DNA from: JAFAFN01 sp963707555
GTDB lineage: Bacteria; Actinomycetota; Acidimicrobiia; Acidimicrobiales; Microtrichaceae
Direction of reading: 5' to 3'
Length of the DNA stretch: 64,000 nt
Assembly (NCBI GenBank): GCA_963707555.1
Contig: CAVPQM010000024.1
Location: forward strand, 124,001 to 188,000
Position numbers and translations under genes: made by a program. This document shows positions 47,195 through 56,598 of the stretch, piece by piece. Numbering within the stretch: the first letter of the stretch is position 1; every line of letters begins with the position of its first letter. The notes under the pieces were generated by a model. It ran no database searches. It was given only the letters and a program-made list of their open reading frames with translations, and had not been told where the DNA came from.

Positions 47195-47210
47195 GACGCA
47201 CAGGAACGAG

Positions 47211-47232
47211 CCCCGGTCGGCCTTGACCGGGG
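47211..47232 (+). terminator. Hairpin after tRNA-Ser
   Basis: CCCCGGTC, loop GGCCTT, GACCGGGG: perfect 8-bp stem 16 bases after the tRNA, followed by TTCG rather than a U-run. Confidence 0.55.
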
Positions 47233-47365
47233 TTCGTCCGGCGTCGAGCCCGCCCCGAGGCGTTCGCCGGCCCGCTCGACCACTCGTTCCGTCCTGAGCG
47301 ACACCCGACGCGCCACGACCCGTCGATTCCTCGCCCGGTGCGGGGCGACCGACGGGCCGTCGGCG

Positions 47366-47487
47366 TCACTTCTTCTTGTTCTTCTTGGACTTCTTCTTGC
47401 CGTTCTTCTTCTTCGAGGACTTCTTGTCGTCCTTCTTCTTGGACTTCTTCTTGTCGTCCTTCGTTCGATGCCTCTCTTCTTGGCCAT
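47366..47487 (-). CDS. Lysine-rich small protein, one frameshift
   Basis: About 40 residues. Starts MAKK (ATG at 47487), then after a frame change near 47470 reads KDDKKKSKKKDDKKSSKKK and ends NKKK. Nearly all residues are Lys, Asp or Ser, as KKS/KDD repeats; there is a GAGAAG ribosome-binding site upstream. The composition resembles the AKKK tail of TopA in this window and lysine-rich tails of actinobacterial nucleoid proteins, so nucleic-acid binding is plausible. No known family. Confidence 0.5.
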
Positions 47488-47618
47488 CGCACTTCTCCTT
47501 GTTCTTCTTCTCTCGATGCGCGGGCGTACCTCCGTGCCCCCCGCACGTCGTCGCACCGTAACCGAGTCGCGCGATCGCAACGGCGCCTTCGACGGGAGCG
47601 ACGTGCTGGAATGATCCG

Positions 47619-48467
47619 ATGAGCTCGGCGACCCTGGCGATGCACCACCACGGACGGCAGCCGGCGACGCGCCGAGCCTCGTGTTGGTGCACGGCTGGCC
47701 GGACAGCGCCGCGGTCTGGGACCTGGTGCGTGCCGCTGCTCGCCGACCACTTCCACGTCGTCGCCGTCGACCTTCCCGGCGTCGGCCACGCTCCTCCTTC
47801 GATCGGCCACCGGCGCTACCGGCTGCGACGCGCTCGCACCGGCGATCGACGACGTCGTGCGCTCGCTGGACACCGACCGAGGCGTCCACCTGGTCGGTCA
47901 CGACTGGGGTGGAGTGCTCGGGTGGGAGCTCGTGATGACACCCGCCGACGCGGCCGCCATCGCGTCGTTCACCTCGCTGTCGGGTCCGAGCCTCGATCAC
48001 CTCGGGCTGCTCGCGCGCCGAGCGATCCGCGACGGCGCACCGCACGCGTCGTCGCGGACCAGCTGACCCGCTCCTGGTACACCTCGGCGCTCAGCGTCCC
48101 CGGGCTGCGAACCGCCATCTGGCGCCTGGGCGCGGACCGGGCGTTCCGCTGGTGGCTCCGCCGCACCGAAGGGATCGACGGGTACCCGGGCGACCGACTG
48201 GCGAACGACGCCGCCGCAGCGGTGCCGCTCTACCGATCCAACATCGTGCCCCGACTGGTCGCGCCACGACCACGGCCGGTCACGATCCCGGTGCACGTGA
48301 TCATCGCCGAGCGGGACCGCTACGTCGCGCCGAGCACGATGCGTGCACTCGAGGAGTGGATCCCGCAACTGCACACCTCGTCACTCGACGCCGGTCACTG
48401 GTCGCCCCGGACGCAGCCCGAGCAGGTCGCGACGCTCGTGACCGAGTGGGTGCAGCAGCTCAGCTGA
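47619..48467 (+). CDS. Alpha/beta hydrolase (epoxide hydrolase/dehalogenase type), frameshifted
   Basis: The nucleophile elbow GHDWGG has Asp, the hallmark of epoxide hydrolases and haloalkane dehalogenases. Upstream is the oxyanion segment LVHGWPDSAAVWDLV and VVAVDLPGVGHSSFDR; the catalytic His is in DAGHWSPRTQPEQV, with VIIAERDRYVAPSTM before it. The frame changes near 47655, 47725, 47825 and 48030; the corrected protein is about 283 residues. The start is uncertain, with ATG 47619 used. Substrate unknown. Confidence 0.75.
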   Translation: MSSATLAMHHHGRQPATRRASCWCTAGRTAPRSGTWCVPLLADHFHVVAVDLPGVGHAPPSIGHRRYRLRRARTGDRRRRALAGHRPRRPPGRSRLGWSARVGARDDTRRRGRHRVVHLAVGSEPRSPRAARAPSDPRRRTARVVADQLTRSWYTSALSVPGLRTAIWRLGADRAFRWWLRRTEGIDGYPGDRLANDAAAAVPLYRSNIVPRLVAPRPRPVTIPVHVIIAERDRYVAPSTMRALEEWIPQLHTSSLDAGHWSPRTQPEQVATLVTEWVQQLS

Positions 48468-48477
48468 GGTCGGCGGC

Positions 48478-49858
48478 TCAACCCAGCTCGGTCGGGAAGT
48501 CGTCCGGGATCGGTGTGGCGTGCAGCTCCCAGCCCAGCCACCACTGGTCGGAGCCTTCGGGCGCCGGGAAGCCGAGCGCGACACGAGCCTCCACCGCGGG
48601 CGCGCACCGAGCCCTTCAGCTCCCGCAGTCGGTCGCGGTGCACGCGGTCGATGCGGCGCTCGTCGATGCAGTGCTGCTCGAGCTGCCACGCCGAGCTGCC
48701 GCATGGTCGTGGCGGTGTCGCTGGCCATCTTCACGATCGGATCCAGACCGGGGTCGAGACCGGCCGTGCACTCCTCGGCGCGCATGCGCCCGTAGTGGAT
48801 GTCGATCCGCATGAGGCCGGGATGCACCTCGAAGGACCCCACCACCTCGATCGTCGGCTGGATCACGGTGTTGGTGACCCCGTCGGGCAACGGCACCGCC
48901 AGGTTCTCGGCCTGGGTCGACAGGTACCCGAGCGACTCCGCGGCCCAGAGCGACAGGCTGCGCTTCGGTGGCCGCACCGGCACTGCGACGAGGGTGTAGA
49001 TGTCGGTCGCTCCCAGGTCGACCGGGCACGCAGGGGGATGTTCTGCAGGCGCCCGCCGTCGACGTAGTGGTCCCCCAGCCGAGCGAACGCGGCGGGAACA
49101 CGCCGGGCACGCTGGCCGATGCGATGACGCCGTCGATCACGTCGACGTCCTGGGCGCCGAGCACCGTGGTGTGTGCGTCCGGTCCGACGAGCCGGCCCTC
49201 GTGGGTGACGTAGTGCGGTCTGACGCTGTCGCAACGCGGTGACCGCCAGGCGCAGCTCGATCCCGGGACGGGCGACGAGCGCCGGGTCGACCGTCGCGAT
49301 GCCCACGTCGTCGCGCCGCCCTCGGATCGCCTCCTCGAAGGGCCCCAGGTTGAGCACCGCCCGCGGCAGGCCGTGCTCCAGCTTCCGCCCGCCGGCGAGT
49401 CCACGTGCGAAGACCGCCACCTGCTCGAAGTGGTGACGTCGGCGGCGGGCGGCCGACGTGGACGGCACATCCATCCCGTCGAGCACTTCGAGCGCCTCGG
49501 CCTCGAGCTCGTCCCAGTCGTCGTCCAGGTCGGGGCGGCCGTGCTGGGTCACCAGGCGATGGATCGTCTCCGACGCCGAGGTGCCGTCGAGCTGCGCCAA
49601 CCACGGCTGCTCCGCGAAGACGACGTCGGTGCGCGTCATCGCCATCAGGTCGCCCTCGGCCTCGACGAGTCGACGACGGCACTCCGCGGTGTCCCTCCCC
49701 TGGCTCACGACGGTGCCCAGCACGGCGCCGGCCGAGGTGGCGGTGATCACCTGCGGCACCAGCGAGCACGTGCCGATCAGATGCTGCAGCGCCCCCAGTT
49801 CGAACGCACCCTTGAACCCACCACCCGCGAGAACGAAACCCACCGTCTCGTCGCTCAT
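48478..49858 (-). CDS. Patatin-like phospholipase, frameshifted
   Basis: Starts MSDETVGFVLAGGGFKGAFE; oxyanion loop GGGFKG. The nucleophile elbow reads ATSAGAVLG (usual GxSxG, first Gly replaced by Ala). The catalytic Asp is in YVDGGRLQNIPLR. The C-terminus reads LGWELHATPIPDDFPTEL. Frame changes occur near 49210, 49090, 49025, 48950, 48700 and 48600; corrected length is about 460 residues. Patatins hydrolyse acyl chains from phospholipids or neutral lipids. SD GGAGGAG before the ATG at 49858. Confidence 0.8.
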
Positions 49859-50259
49859 GACGCCTCCTCCGTGGCCACTCCCGCACCCGGTCCGGCGGGC
49901 GGCTCGACGATCATCCGTCAGGCGATTGTTGTCCACGACGCCGATCGACGCGCGGCGCCGGCCGGAACGCCACCCTGCGGCGTCCCGTGTCGGGGTGGCG
50001 GACACGCTCAGGAGCGCCGTCGGCGCGCGAGGACTCCTCTCGCTAGGGTGACCAGCGAGCGACCGAGCACCACGGGGGTGGGCCGGATGAGCATCGGGGA
50101 CCTGATCAGCACGTGGCCACCCGCCCCGCAGGTCCCGGTTCGCGAATCACCCGCGCTCGGCGCGACACTCACGGAACGCTGATCCGTTGACCGCGCCGGA
50201 CTCCCGCGTCGAGCCCGGACGACGGGTCCGGCGACGGGACGGAGTTCGGGCTCGTCCAG
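49859..50259. other. 400-base region between patatin and ClC genes
   Basis: Apart from the short ORF at 50087-50182 and a possible upstream TTG start for the channel at 50187, I see no coding sequence. A TAGGGT hexamer at 50044-50049 could be a plus-strand -10. The 5' segment (49859-50040) holds nothing recognised. Confidence 0.4.
50087..50182 (+). CDS. Possible 31-residue peptide upstream of the ClC gene
   Basis: MSIGDLISTWPPAPQVPVRE followed by SPALGATLTER and stop. It has a TAGGGT -10 about 38 bases before its ATG and a GGGGGTGGG stretch that may act as SD. The opening resembles the first strand-helix of a CBS domain (GDLMSTxPxTV), which often accompanies ClC proteins, so it may be a remnant or a one-base-shifted fragment. 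Weak evidence overall. Confidence 0.3.
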   Translation: MSIGDLISTWPPAPQVPVRESPALGATLTER

Positions 50260-51519
50260 GTGTGCCTGGTCGCGGCGCTCAGCGCTGTCGCGGTCGGCGT
50301 CGTCGGCGGAACGTTCCGGTGGGGGCTCGACCGCGCGGCGGTGTGGCGAGTCGAGCTGGTCGACTGGACCCGCGACACCCCGGGGCCGGCGTGGCTCGTC
50401 CCGATCGTGGTCACGTCTGCCGCTGCGGCGCTCAGCGCGACGGATGGTGGACTTCGCTCCGGACGCCTCCGGCAGCGGGATCCAGGACGTCGAGGGCGTC
50501 TGGGACCAGCAGCTCCCCCGCCCCGGCTCCCTGTGCTGCCCGCCCGCTTCGTCGGCGGACTGCTCGCGCTCGGCACCGGCCTGGTCCTGGGCCGTGAGGG
50601 CCCGACGGTCCACATGGGTTCGGTCATCGGCGCCGAAGCGGCCCGACGGCTCCGGGTCCCTCCCATCGATGCACGGGTGCTGCAGGCGTCGCTCGGCGGC
50701 GCAGGGTTGGCGGTCGCGTTCAACGCGCCGATCGGCGGCGCACTCTTCGTCTTCGAGGAGGTCACCCGGTCGTTCCGCCCGAGGCTGGTGATGACCACGT
50801 TGATCGGCTGCGTCATCGCCGTGAGCTGCTCACGCCTGATCCTGGGGGACCGGCCCGACTTCCTGGTCGTGGCCCCGGAGACACCCCCGGCCACGCAGCT
50901 GTGGATCTTCGTCGCGTTCGGGCTGGCCGTCGGACTCGTCGGCGCGCTGTACAACTCCGCGGTCATGACCGGCCTACGGATCACCGACTCGATGACCCGA
51001 GTCGGTCCCGTCGCCCGGGCGGCGCTCATCGGTGCGGTCATCGGCGCGGCGCTCGTCGTCGACCCGCTGTCGGTCGGCGGCGGCGAAGCCCTCAGCCAGG
51101 AGTTGCTCGCGGGTCGGCAGCTGCTGGTCCCGGCGTTGCTCGGGTATCTGTTCGTCAGGTTCCTCGCGGGACCGCTGTCGTACGCGACCGGCGCTCCCGG
51201 CGGGCTCTTCGCGCCACTGCTCACCGTCGGAGCGCTGTGCGGCACGTTGGCGACGCCGCTGGTCGAGGTGGTGCTGCCGTCGTTCGGACACCGGGGAACG
51301 CCGTTGATGGCGGTCGGCATGGCGGCGTTCTTCGCCGCCGTGGTCCGGGCGCCGTTCACCGGCGTCGTCCTGGTCATCGAGATGACGGCGGTGACCACCC
51401 TGACCGTGCCGATGCTCGCCGCGTGCTTCGCCGCGACCCTGACCGCGACGCTCGTCGGGTCCGCGCCGATCTACGACTCGCTCAAGGAGCGGACCCTCAC
51501 CCTGCGCCAGCTCCGCTGA
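50260..51519 (+). CDS. ClC-family chloride channel/antiporter, frameshifted near N-terminus
   Basis: About 420 residues, CLC fold. Selectivity motifs: GSGIQDVEG (the first conserved motif, normally GSGIP, recovered in a second frame), GREGPTVHMG (second) and GAPGGLFAPLL (third). The gating-type glutamate in GREGP is present, suggesting H+/Cl- antiport. Frame changes occur near 50450 and 50530. The GTG at 50260 is used; in-frame sequence extends upstream only to 50191 without a better start, and a TTG at 50187 would need another frame change. Helices otherwise complete to QLR. Confidence 0.82.
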   Translation: MCLVAALSAVAVGVVGGTFRWGLDRAAVWRVELVDWTRDTPGPAWLVPIVVTSAAAALSATDGGLRSGRLRQRDPGRRGRLGPAAPPPRLPVLPARFVGGLLALGTGLVLGREGPTVHMGSVIGAEAARRLRVPPIDARVLQASLGGAGLAVAFNAPIGGALFVFEEVTRSFRPRLVMTTLIGCVIAVSCSRLILGDRPDFLVVAPETPPATQLWIFVAFGLAVGLVGALYNSAVMTGLRITDSMTRVGPVARAALIGAVIGAALVVDPLSVGGGEALSQELLAGRQLLVPALLGYLFVRFLAGPLSYATGAPGGLFAPLLTVGALCGTLATPLVEVVLPSFGHRGTPLMAVGMAAFFAAVVRAPFTGVVLVIEMTAVTTLTVPMLAACFAATLTATLVGSAPIYDSLKERTLTLRQLR

Positions 51520-52239
51520 TCGAGGCCGACGTCCCGGGTGGCGCGACGCCCACCACGCCGTGAGGGCCAGCGCCACCACGGGCAGCGTCATCAACCAGGC
51601 GGCGCCGCCGAGCAGCGCGGAGATCGCCGCCGCCCCGACGTAACCCGACAGCAGCGATGCCAGCACCCGGACCACCCGGTTGCGGGCCGAGTGGTCCGAC
51701 GCCACGCCGGCGGCGGGAGGCACCAGGTTCTGCCCCACGCGCACCAGCGAGCCGGTGCCGTAGGTGGTGGTCACCGCGATGGAACCGACCCGGCCGAGCG
51801 CTGCCGCCTGCATGCCCATGGCCGCGGCACCGACGCAGATCACGACCGAGACCACCGGCCACCCGTGTCGTGTCTCATCACCCGGGGTCACGAGCAGCAC
51901 CACCGCCAGCACCGCCAGCATCGCCGCCTCGATCCCGAGCAACACCGGCGTCCGGCCGGGACCCGAGTACCTCAGGGGACGGCGGTTCAGCTGCGTGCCC
52001 ACGGCGACACCCGCCACGAACGCGGCGATCGCTGCCGCAGACGGCCACACCTCGGCCCAGTTCGCCAGACCGACGAACATCCCGAGACCGATCAGGTTGC
52101 CGCTCATGTTCGCGACGAACACCTCGTTCACGTGCAGGTAGACATGCGCGTCGACCCATCCGGCCACCATCGACAGCGCCACCGCGACGGCGAGGGTGCC
52201 CGATCCCTGATCGGGAGGAGTCGGGCCCGGCGCATCCAT
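51497..52239 (-). CDS. DUF1275 (YoaK-like) membrane protein
   Basis: About 248 residues with six or seven helices and the DUF1275 opening SMVAGWVDAHVYLHVNEVFV with ANMSGNLIGLGMFVGLAN. The main frame runs past the ClC gene 3' end without a stop, so a single-base error near 51520-51540 is likely and the end at 51497 is approximate. A CAGAAT element ends 6 bases before the ATG. The family is of unknown function. Convergent with the ClC gene. Confidence 0.72.
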
Positions 52240-52312
52240 CCGGTCATTCTGGACCCGGGATCGGAGCGACGACCATCGCCATCGTGCAACCCGCCGGCAC
52301 CGTGCTGCGGAG

Positions 52313-52318
52313 TAGGTT
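52313..52318 (+). promoter_or_regulatory. Candidate -10 of the cyd operon
   Basis: TAGGTT about 85 bases before cydA. No Rex-type palindrome is seen nearby. Confidence 0.3.
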
Positions 52319-52403
52319 GCCGATGGGTGCTGCTGGCGGGTGGACATGCGAACGACCACGTCGGTCAGCCGGGACACGTCCGGCCAACCCCGAGGAGATC
52401 CTG

Positions 52404-53834
52404 ATGAGTACGGAGATGCTCCACCGGATCCAGTTCGGCTTCACCATCAGCTTCCACTTCATCTTCCCGCCCATGTCGCTGGGCCTGGGCCTGCTGTTGA
52501 TCATCTTCGGTGTGCAGTCGGTCCGTACCAACGATCCGAAGTGGCGTCAGCTCTCGCTGTTCTGGACGAAGATCTACGGCCTCATCTTCGCGATGGGCAT
52601 CGCCACGGGCATCGTGCAGGAGTTCCAGTTCGGTACGAACTGGTCGGTCTACTCCCGGTACGTGGGCAACATCTTCGGCAGCCTGCTCGCGGCCGAGGGC
52701 ATCTTCGCGTTCATGCTCGAGGGCGGCTTCCTCGGGCTGATGCTCTTCGGAGGTCAACGCCTGGGCAACAAGCTCTGGTTGTTCGCGACGACGATGGTCG
52801 TCGCCGGCGCCACCATCAGCGCGACCTGGATCGTGATGGCGAACTCGTGGATGCAGACCCCGCGGGGCTACGAGCTGCGCGACGCGGGCCACGGCGAGCA
52901 GGCGTTCATGACCAGCTTCCGAGAGGTCGTGTTCACCCCGTCGTTCGGACCTCGCTTCTTCCACACGCTCATCGCCTCGTGGATCGTCGGGGCCTCGCTG
53001 GTGCTCAGCATCGCGGCCTTCTACCTCCTCAGGCAGCGCCACGTGGATCTGGCCAAGACCATGGTCCGGGTCGCGTTGCCGATCTTCACGGTGCTCGCGG
53101 TGCTCCAGGTGACGGTCTTCGGTGCCAACCAGGCCGAGTCGGTCGCAGTCCACCAGCCCGAGAAGCTCGCCGCGATGGAGGGCGTCTACGAGACGCGGGA
53201 CTGCGCCCCGATGACGCTGTTCGGGTGGACGAACCCGTCGGCCGAGACCACCACCGGAGTGCAGGTCCCGTGCATGCTCAGCCTGCTGACGGGTCGGAGC
53301 ACCTCGACGGTGATCCAGGGCCTCGACGACTTCCCCGCCGACGATCAGCCGAACGTGCCGCTGGTGTTCCAGGTGTACCACCTGATGATCAACCTCGGCA
53401 TGCTGTTCATCCTCATCGGCGCCCTCGGCTGCCTGCTGTGGTTCTGGAAGCGGAAGCTCTGGACCACGCGCTGGATGCTCTGGATCTTCGTCGTCAGCAT
53501 CGGGTTCACCCAGCTCGCGACGCTCTCCGGATGGTGGACCGCCGAGTTCGGCCGCCAGCCGTGGATCGTCTGGCAGCAGTTGCGCACCGACGACGCCTTC
53601 AGTCCCAACGTGACCTGGGGTCAGGTGGCGTTCTCGATCGGCATGTTCGTGGTGCTGTACGCCCTGGTGTTCGCCGTCTTCCTGTTCCTGCTCGACAGGA
53701 AGATCAAGGCCGGTCCACCCGACCCGCCCGACGAGGATCACATCGAGTCCCTGCCGGACTCCTTCGGCGAGATCTTCACGAGCCGTCACCGGGCGACGAG
53801 CTCGGGCGGCAGCGGCAGCAACGGAGGACGGTGA
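52404..53834 (+). CDS. cydA: Cytochrome bd ubiquinol oxidase subunit I
   Basis: 476 residues, first gene of cydABDC. Heme ligands: His18 in the N-terminal helix MLHRIQFGFTISFHFIFPP, the second His in FFHTLIASWIVGASLV, and Met in FQVYHLMINLGMLF. GWWTAEFGRQPW matches the conserved signature near heme d/b595. No long C-terminal Q-loop insertion, so it is the short Q-loop class. High-affinity O2 reduction to water at the membrane. GAGGAG precedes the ATG. Intact, and one base from cydB. Confidence 0.95.
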   Translation: MSTEMLHRIQFGFTISFHFIFPPMSLGLGLLLIIFGVQSVRTNDPKWRQLSLFWTKIYGLIFAMGIATGIVQEFQFGTNWSVYSRYVGNIFGSLLAAEGIFAFMLEGGFLGLMLFGGQRLGNKLWLFATTMVVAGATISATWIVMANSWMQTPRGYELRDAGHGEQAFMTSFREVVFTPSFGPRFFHTLIASWIVGASLVLSIAAFYLLRQRHVDLAKTMVRVALPIFTVLAVLQVTVFGANQAESVAVHQPEKLAAMEGVYETRDCAPMTLFGWTNPSAETTTGVQVPCMLSLLTGRSTSTVIQGLDDFPADDQPNVPLVFQVYHLMINLGMLFILIGALGCLLWFWKRKLWTTRWMLWIFVVSIGFTQLATLSGWWTAEFGRQPWIVWQQLRTDDAFSPNVTWGQVAFSIGMFVVLYALVFAVFLFLLDRKIKAGPPDPPDEDHIESLPDSFGEIFTSRHRATSSGGSGSNGGR

Positions 53835-53835
53835 C

Positions 53836-54855
53836 ATGACGCTCAACACGCTCTGGTTCGTGCTCTACGTGATGATCATCGGGGGGTACGTGGTGCTCGA
53901 CGGCTTCGACCTCGGTGTCGGCATGCTGGGCCCGGTCGTCGCGAAGACCGACGAGGAGAAGCGCTACCTGCTGAACAGCATCGGACCGGTCTGGGACGGC
54001 AACGAGGTGTGGCTCGTGCTCGGAGGCGGTGCGCTCTTCGCCGCGTTCCCGCTGGTGTACGCCTCGTTGTTCAGCGGTTTCTACCTGGCGATGATGCTGG
54101 TGCTCCTGGTGCTGATCCTGCGCACCGTGGCCATCGAGTTCCGGTCGAAGCGACCCGGCGAGACGTGGCGCGCCACGTGGGACTGGTTCTTCACGATCTC
54201 CTCGCTCGGCATCACCGTGCTGCTCGGCGTCGCGCTCGGCAACGTGATCCTGGGTGTGCCGATCGACGCCGACGGCAACATGTACATCGACCTGCTGCAC
54301 CTGCTGAACCCGTATGCGATCGCGCTCGGCGTGACGGCGGTCGTCATGCTCTCCCTGCACGGCGCGATCTTCCTCACGCTCAAGGTCGAGGGCGAGCTGC
54401 TCGAACGGGTGAAGACGCTGGTGCCCCGTCTGATGACCGCCTTCTTCGTGCTGATGACCCTGCTCATCGTGTTCACGTTGCTGCTCGACAACCCGATCGC
54501 GGATCGGTACCGACATCGGCTCTGGATCGGCGTCTTCCCCTTCCTGGCACTGATCGCGGCGCTCGGCGCGTGGCGACAGATCCACCACCAGCGCTACCTG
54601 ACGGCGTTCCTCGCGTCAGCTTCGATGATCGGCCTGCTCATGGCGACGGTCGCCGCCGGCCTGTACCCGGTGATGCTGCCGTCGTCGACCGATCCCGCCT
54701 TCGACCTGACGGTGCACAACGCCGCGTCCGCAGGTCCGACGCTGCAGGTGATGACGGTGATCGCGGTCATCGGCATGCCGTTCGTCCTGCTCTACACCGC
54801 GGGCGTCTACTACTTCTTCCGCGGCAAGGTCGTCCTGGACGACCAGAGCTACTGA
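53836..54855 (+). CDS. cydB: Cytochrome bd ubiquinol oxidase subunit II
   Basis: 339 residues with about eight transmembrane helices. Starts MTLNTLWFVLYVMIIGGYVV, then LDGFDLGVGMLGPVV, IGPVWDGNEVWLVLGGGALF and FRSKRPGETWRATWDWFFTI, the diagnostic CydB motifs. Forms the heterodimeric oxidase with CydA. It follows cydA with a one-base gap and is intact. Confidence 0.95.
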   Translation: MTLNTLWFVLYVMIIGGYVVLDGFDLGVGMLGPVVAKTDEEKRYLLNSIGPVWDGNEVWLVLGGGALFAAFPLVYASLFSGFYLAMMLVLLVLILRTVAIEFRSKRPGETWRATWDWFFTISSLGITVLLGVALGNVILGVPIDADGNMYIDLLHLLNPYAIALGVTAVVMLSLHGAIFLTLKVEGELLERVKTLVPRLMTAFFVLMTLLIVFTLLLDNPIADRYRHRLWIGVFPFLALIAALGAWRQIHHQRYLTAFLASASMIGLLMATVAAGLYPVMLPSSTDPAFDLTVHNAASAGPTLQVMTVIAVIGMPFVLLYTAGVYYFFRGKVVLDDQSY

Positions 54856-56598
54856 GGGCGGCGCGATCCCCGAGCCCCGCACGATCCCCGCGAGCCCGAC
54901 GTCCCCGCTGCGACTGCTGCGACGCGACCCGCGGGCGGCGCTGCTGCTGACCGGCTCGATCGCCGCGGGTGTCGTGGCCACCTGCTGCACGGTGGTGTGG
55001 CTGGTGCTGCTCGCCTCGGTGGTCGACGACGTCTTCCTGGACGGAGCGACGCTCGACCAGGTCGGCGCCCGGCTGGTCGCGATGGTTGCCCTGTTGTGCG
55101 TGCGAGCGCTGTGCAGCTGGGCGGTCGAAACCCTCGCGGACCGGGCGAGCGGGCGCTTGCGCTCGGCGGTGCGCTCCGAGCTGGTCGAGCACCTCTTCGC
55201 CGTCGGACCCGTCGGGCTGACCGGCGAGCGCACCGGCGAGGTCGCGAGCACCATCGGTCCGGGTGTCGAGGCGTTGCACGACTACGTCACCAGGTTCGTG
55301 CCCGCCGCAGCGCTCGCTGTCGTGTCGCCGCTCCTGGTCGGCGCGGCGGTCGCGGTGCTCGATCCGTGGACGACGCTGATCCTGCTGTTCACCGGGCCGA
55401 TGCTGGTCCTGCTGCTCGCCGTGATCGGCGGGAGGACCCGGGAGCTGACACGCCGGCGTTTCGACGAGCTCGGTTGGCTGAGCGCCTTCTACCTCGACAT
55501 GATCCGCGGACTCGGGACCCTCAAGGCCTTCGGTCGGTCCCGTGAGGGCGCCGACACGATCGAGGGGGTCAGCCGCCGGTTCGGCGACACCACCATGGAG
55601 GTGCTGCGCACCGCGTTCCAGACGTCGCTGGTGATGGAGTGGGCGGCGACTGCCGCGACGGCGCTGGCCGCGGTCGAGATCAGCTTCCGGATGATCGAGG
55701 CCGGGCTGCCCTTCGGCACCGGGCTCGCAGTGCTGGTCCTCGTACCCGAGTTCTTCGTCCCGTTCCGCCGGTTGGCCATGGAGTACCACGCCGGCCAGTC
55801 GGGCCGGGCTGCGGACGAACGCATCGAGGCCCTCCTCGCACTCCCGGCCACCGAGCCGCCCCGGGACGCGACGCGCACCAGCCGGCTCGCGCTGCGTCGG
55901 CACCGCCCACCACGACGGGCGAGGCCGCCCGCATCGAGCTACGCGGCGTCACCTACCGCTACCCCGGCACGGAGCGGCCCGCGCTCGACGGCGTCGATCT
56001 CACCATCGGGCCCGGCGAGACCGTGGCGCTCGTCGGACCGAGCGGTGCTGGCAAGACCACCGTGTCGCGCCTGGTGCTCCGCTTCGTCGAGCCCGACCAG
56101 GGCTCACTGCTCATCGACGGAGCCGACGCCTCGTCGATCGACCTGTCCGCCTGGCGTCGCCGGATCGCGTGGGTCCCCCAGGACCCGACGGTGATCGCCG
56201 GCACCGTCGCGGACAACATCCGCCTGGGCGACCCCGACGCGCCGATCGCTGCCGTGCGCCGCGCCGCCGCGCTCGCCCGGGCGACCGGGTTCGTCGAGTC
56301 GTTGCCCGACGGCTTCGACACGGTCCTGGGCGAGCGGGGGCTCCGACTCAGCGGCGGACAACGGCAGCGCCTGGCCATCGCTCGGGCCGCGTTGCGCGAT
56401 TCGCCCGTCGTCGTGCTCGACGAGTTCACCGCCCACCTCGACGAAGGTGTCGAGGCCGAGTTGATCGAGGCGATGGGTGACCTGCTCCGTGACCGTACGG
56501 CGCTGGTGATCGCACACCGCCGACGCACCATCGAGTTGGCCGACCGGGTCGTCCGACTCGACCACGGCACGGTGCAGCCGACCGGGAGCGAGCCGTGA
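54854..56598 (+). CDS. cydD: Thiol reductant ABC exporter subunit CydD, one frameshift
   Basis: ABC exporter half-transporter that, with CydC, exports glutathione/cysteine or exposes heme sites needed for cytochrome bd assembly. Membrane part: VVWLVLLASVVDDVFLDGAT, ALHDYVTRFVPAAALAVVSP. ATPase: Walker A LVGPSGAGKTTVSRLVLRF, Q-loop WVPQDPTVIAG, signature LSGGQRQRLAIARA, Walker B VVVLDEFTAHLDE (first Asp present). The frame changes near 55890, between domains. The N-terminus is uncertain: the reading frame is open from 54854 without a good start before the GTG at 54974, yet the region encodes an expected helix (RAALLLTGSIAAGVVATCCT). The stop overlaps cydC (GTGA). Confidence 0.87.

Noticed and set aside
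47376..47561. Phenylalanine/leucine-rich plus-strand ORF (FFLDFFLPFFFFEDF)
   Set aside because: It is the reverse of the lysine-rich minus-strand ORF (AAG/AAA codons read as CTT/TTC), with no other support.
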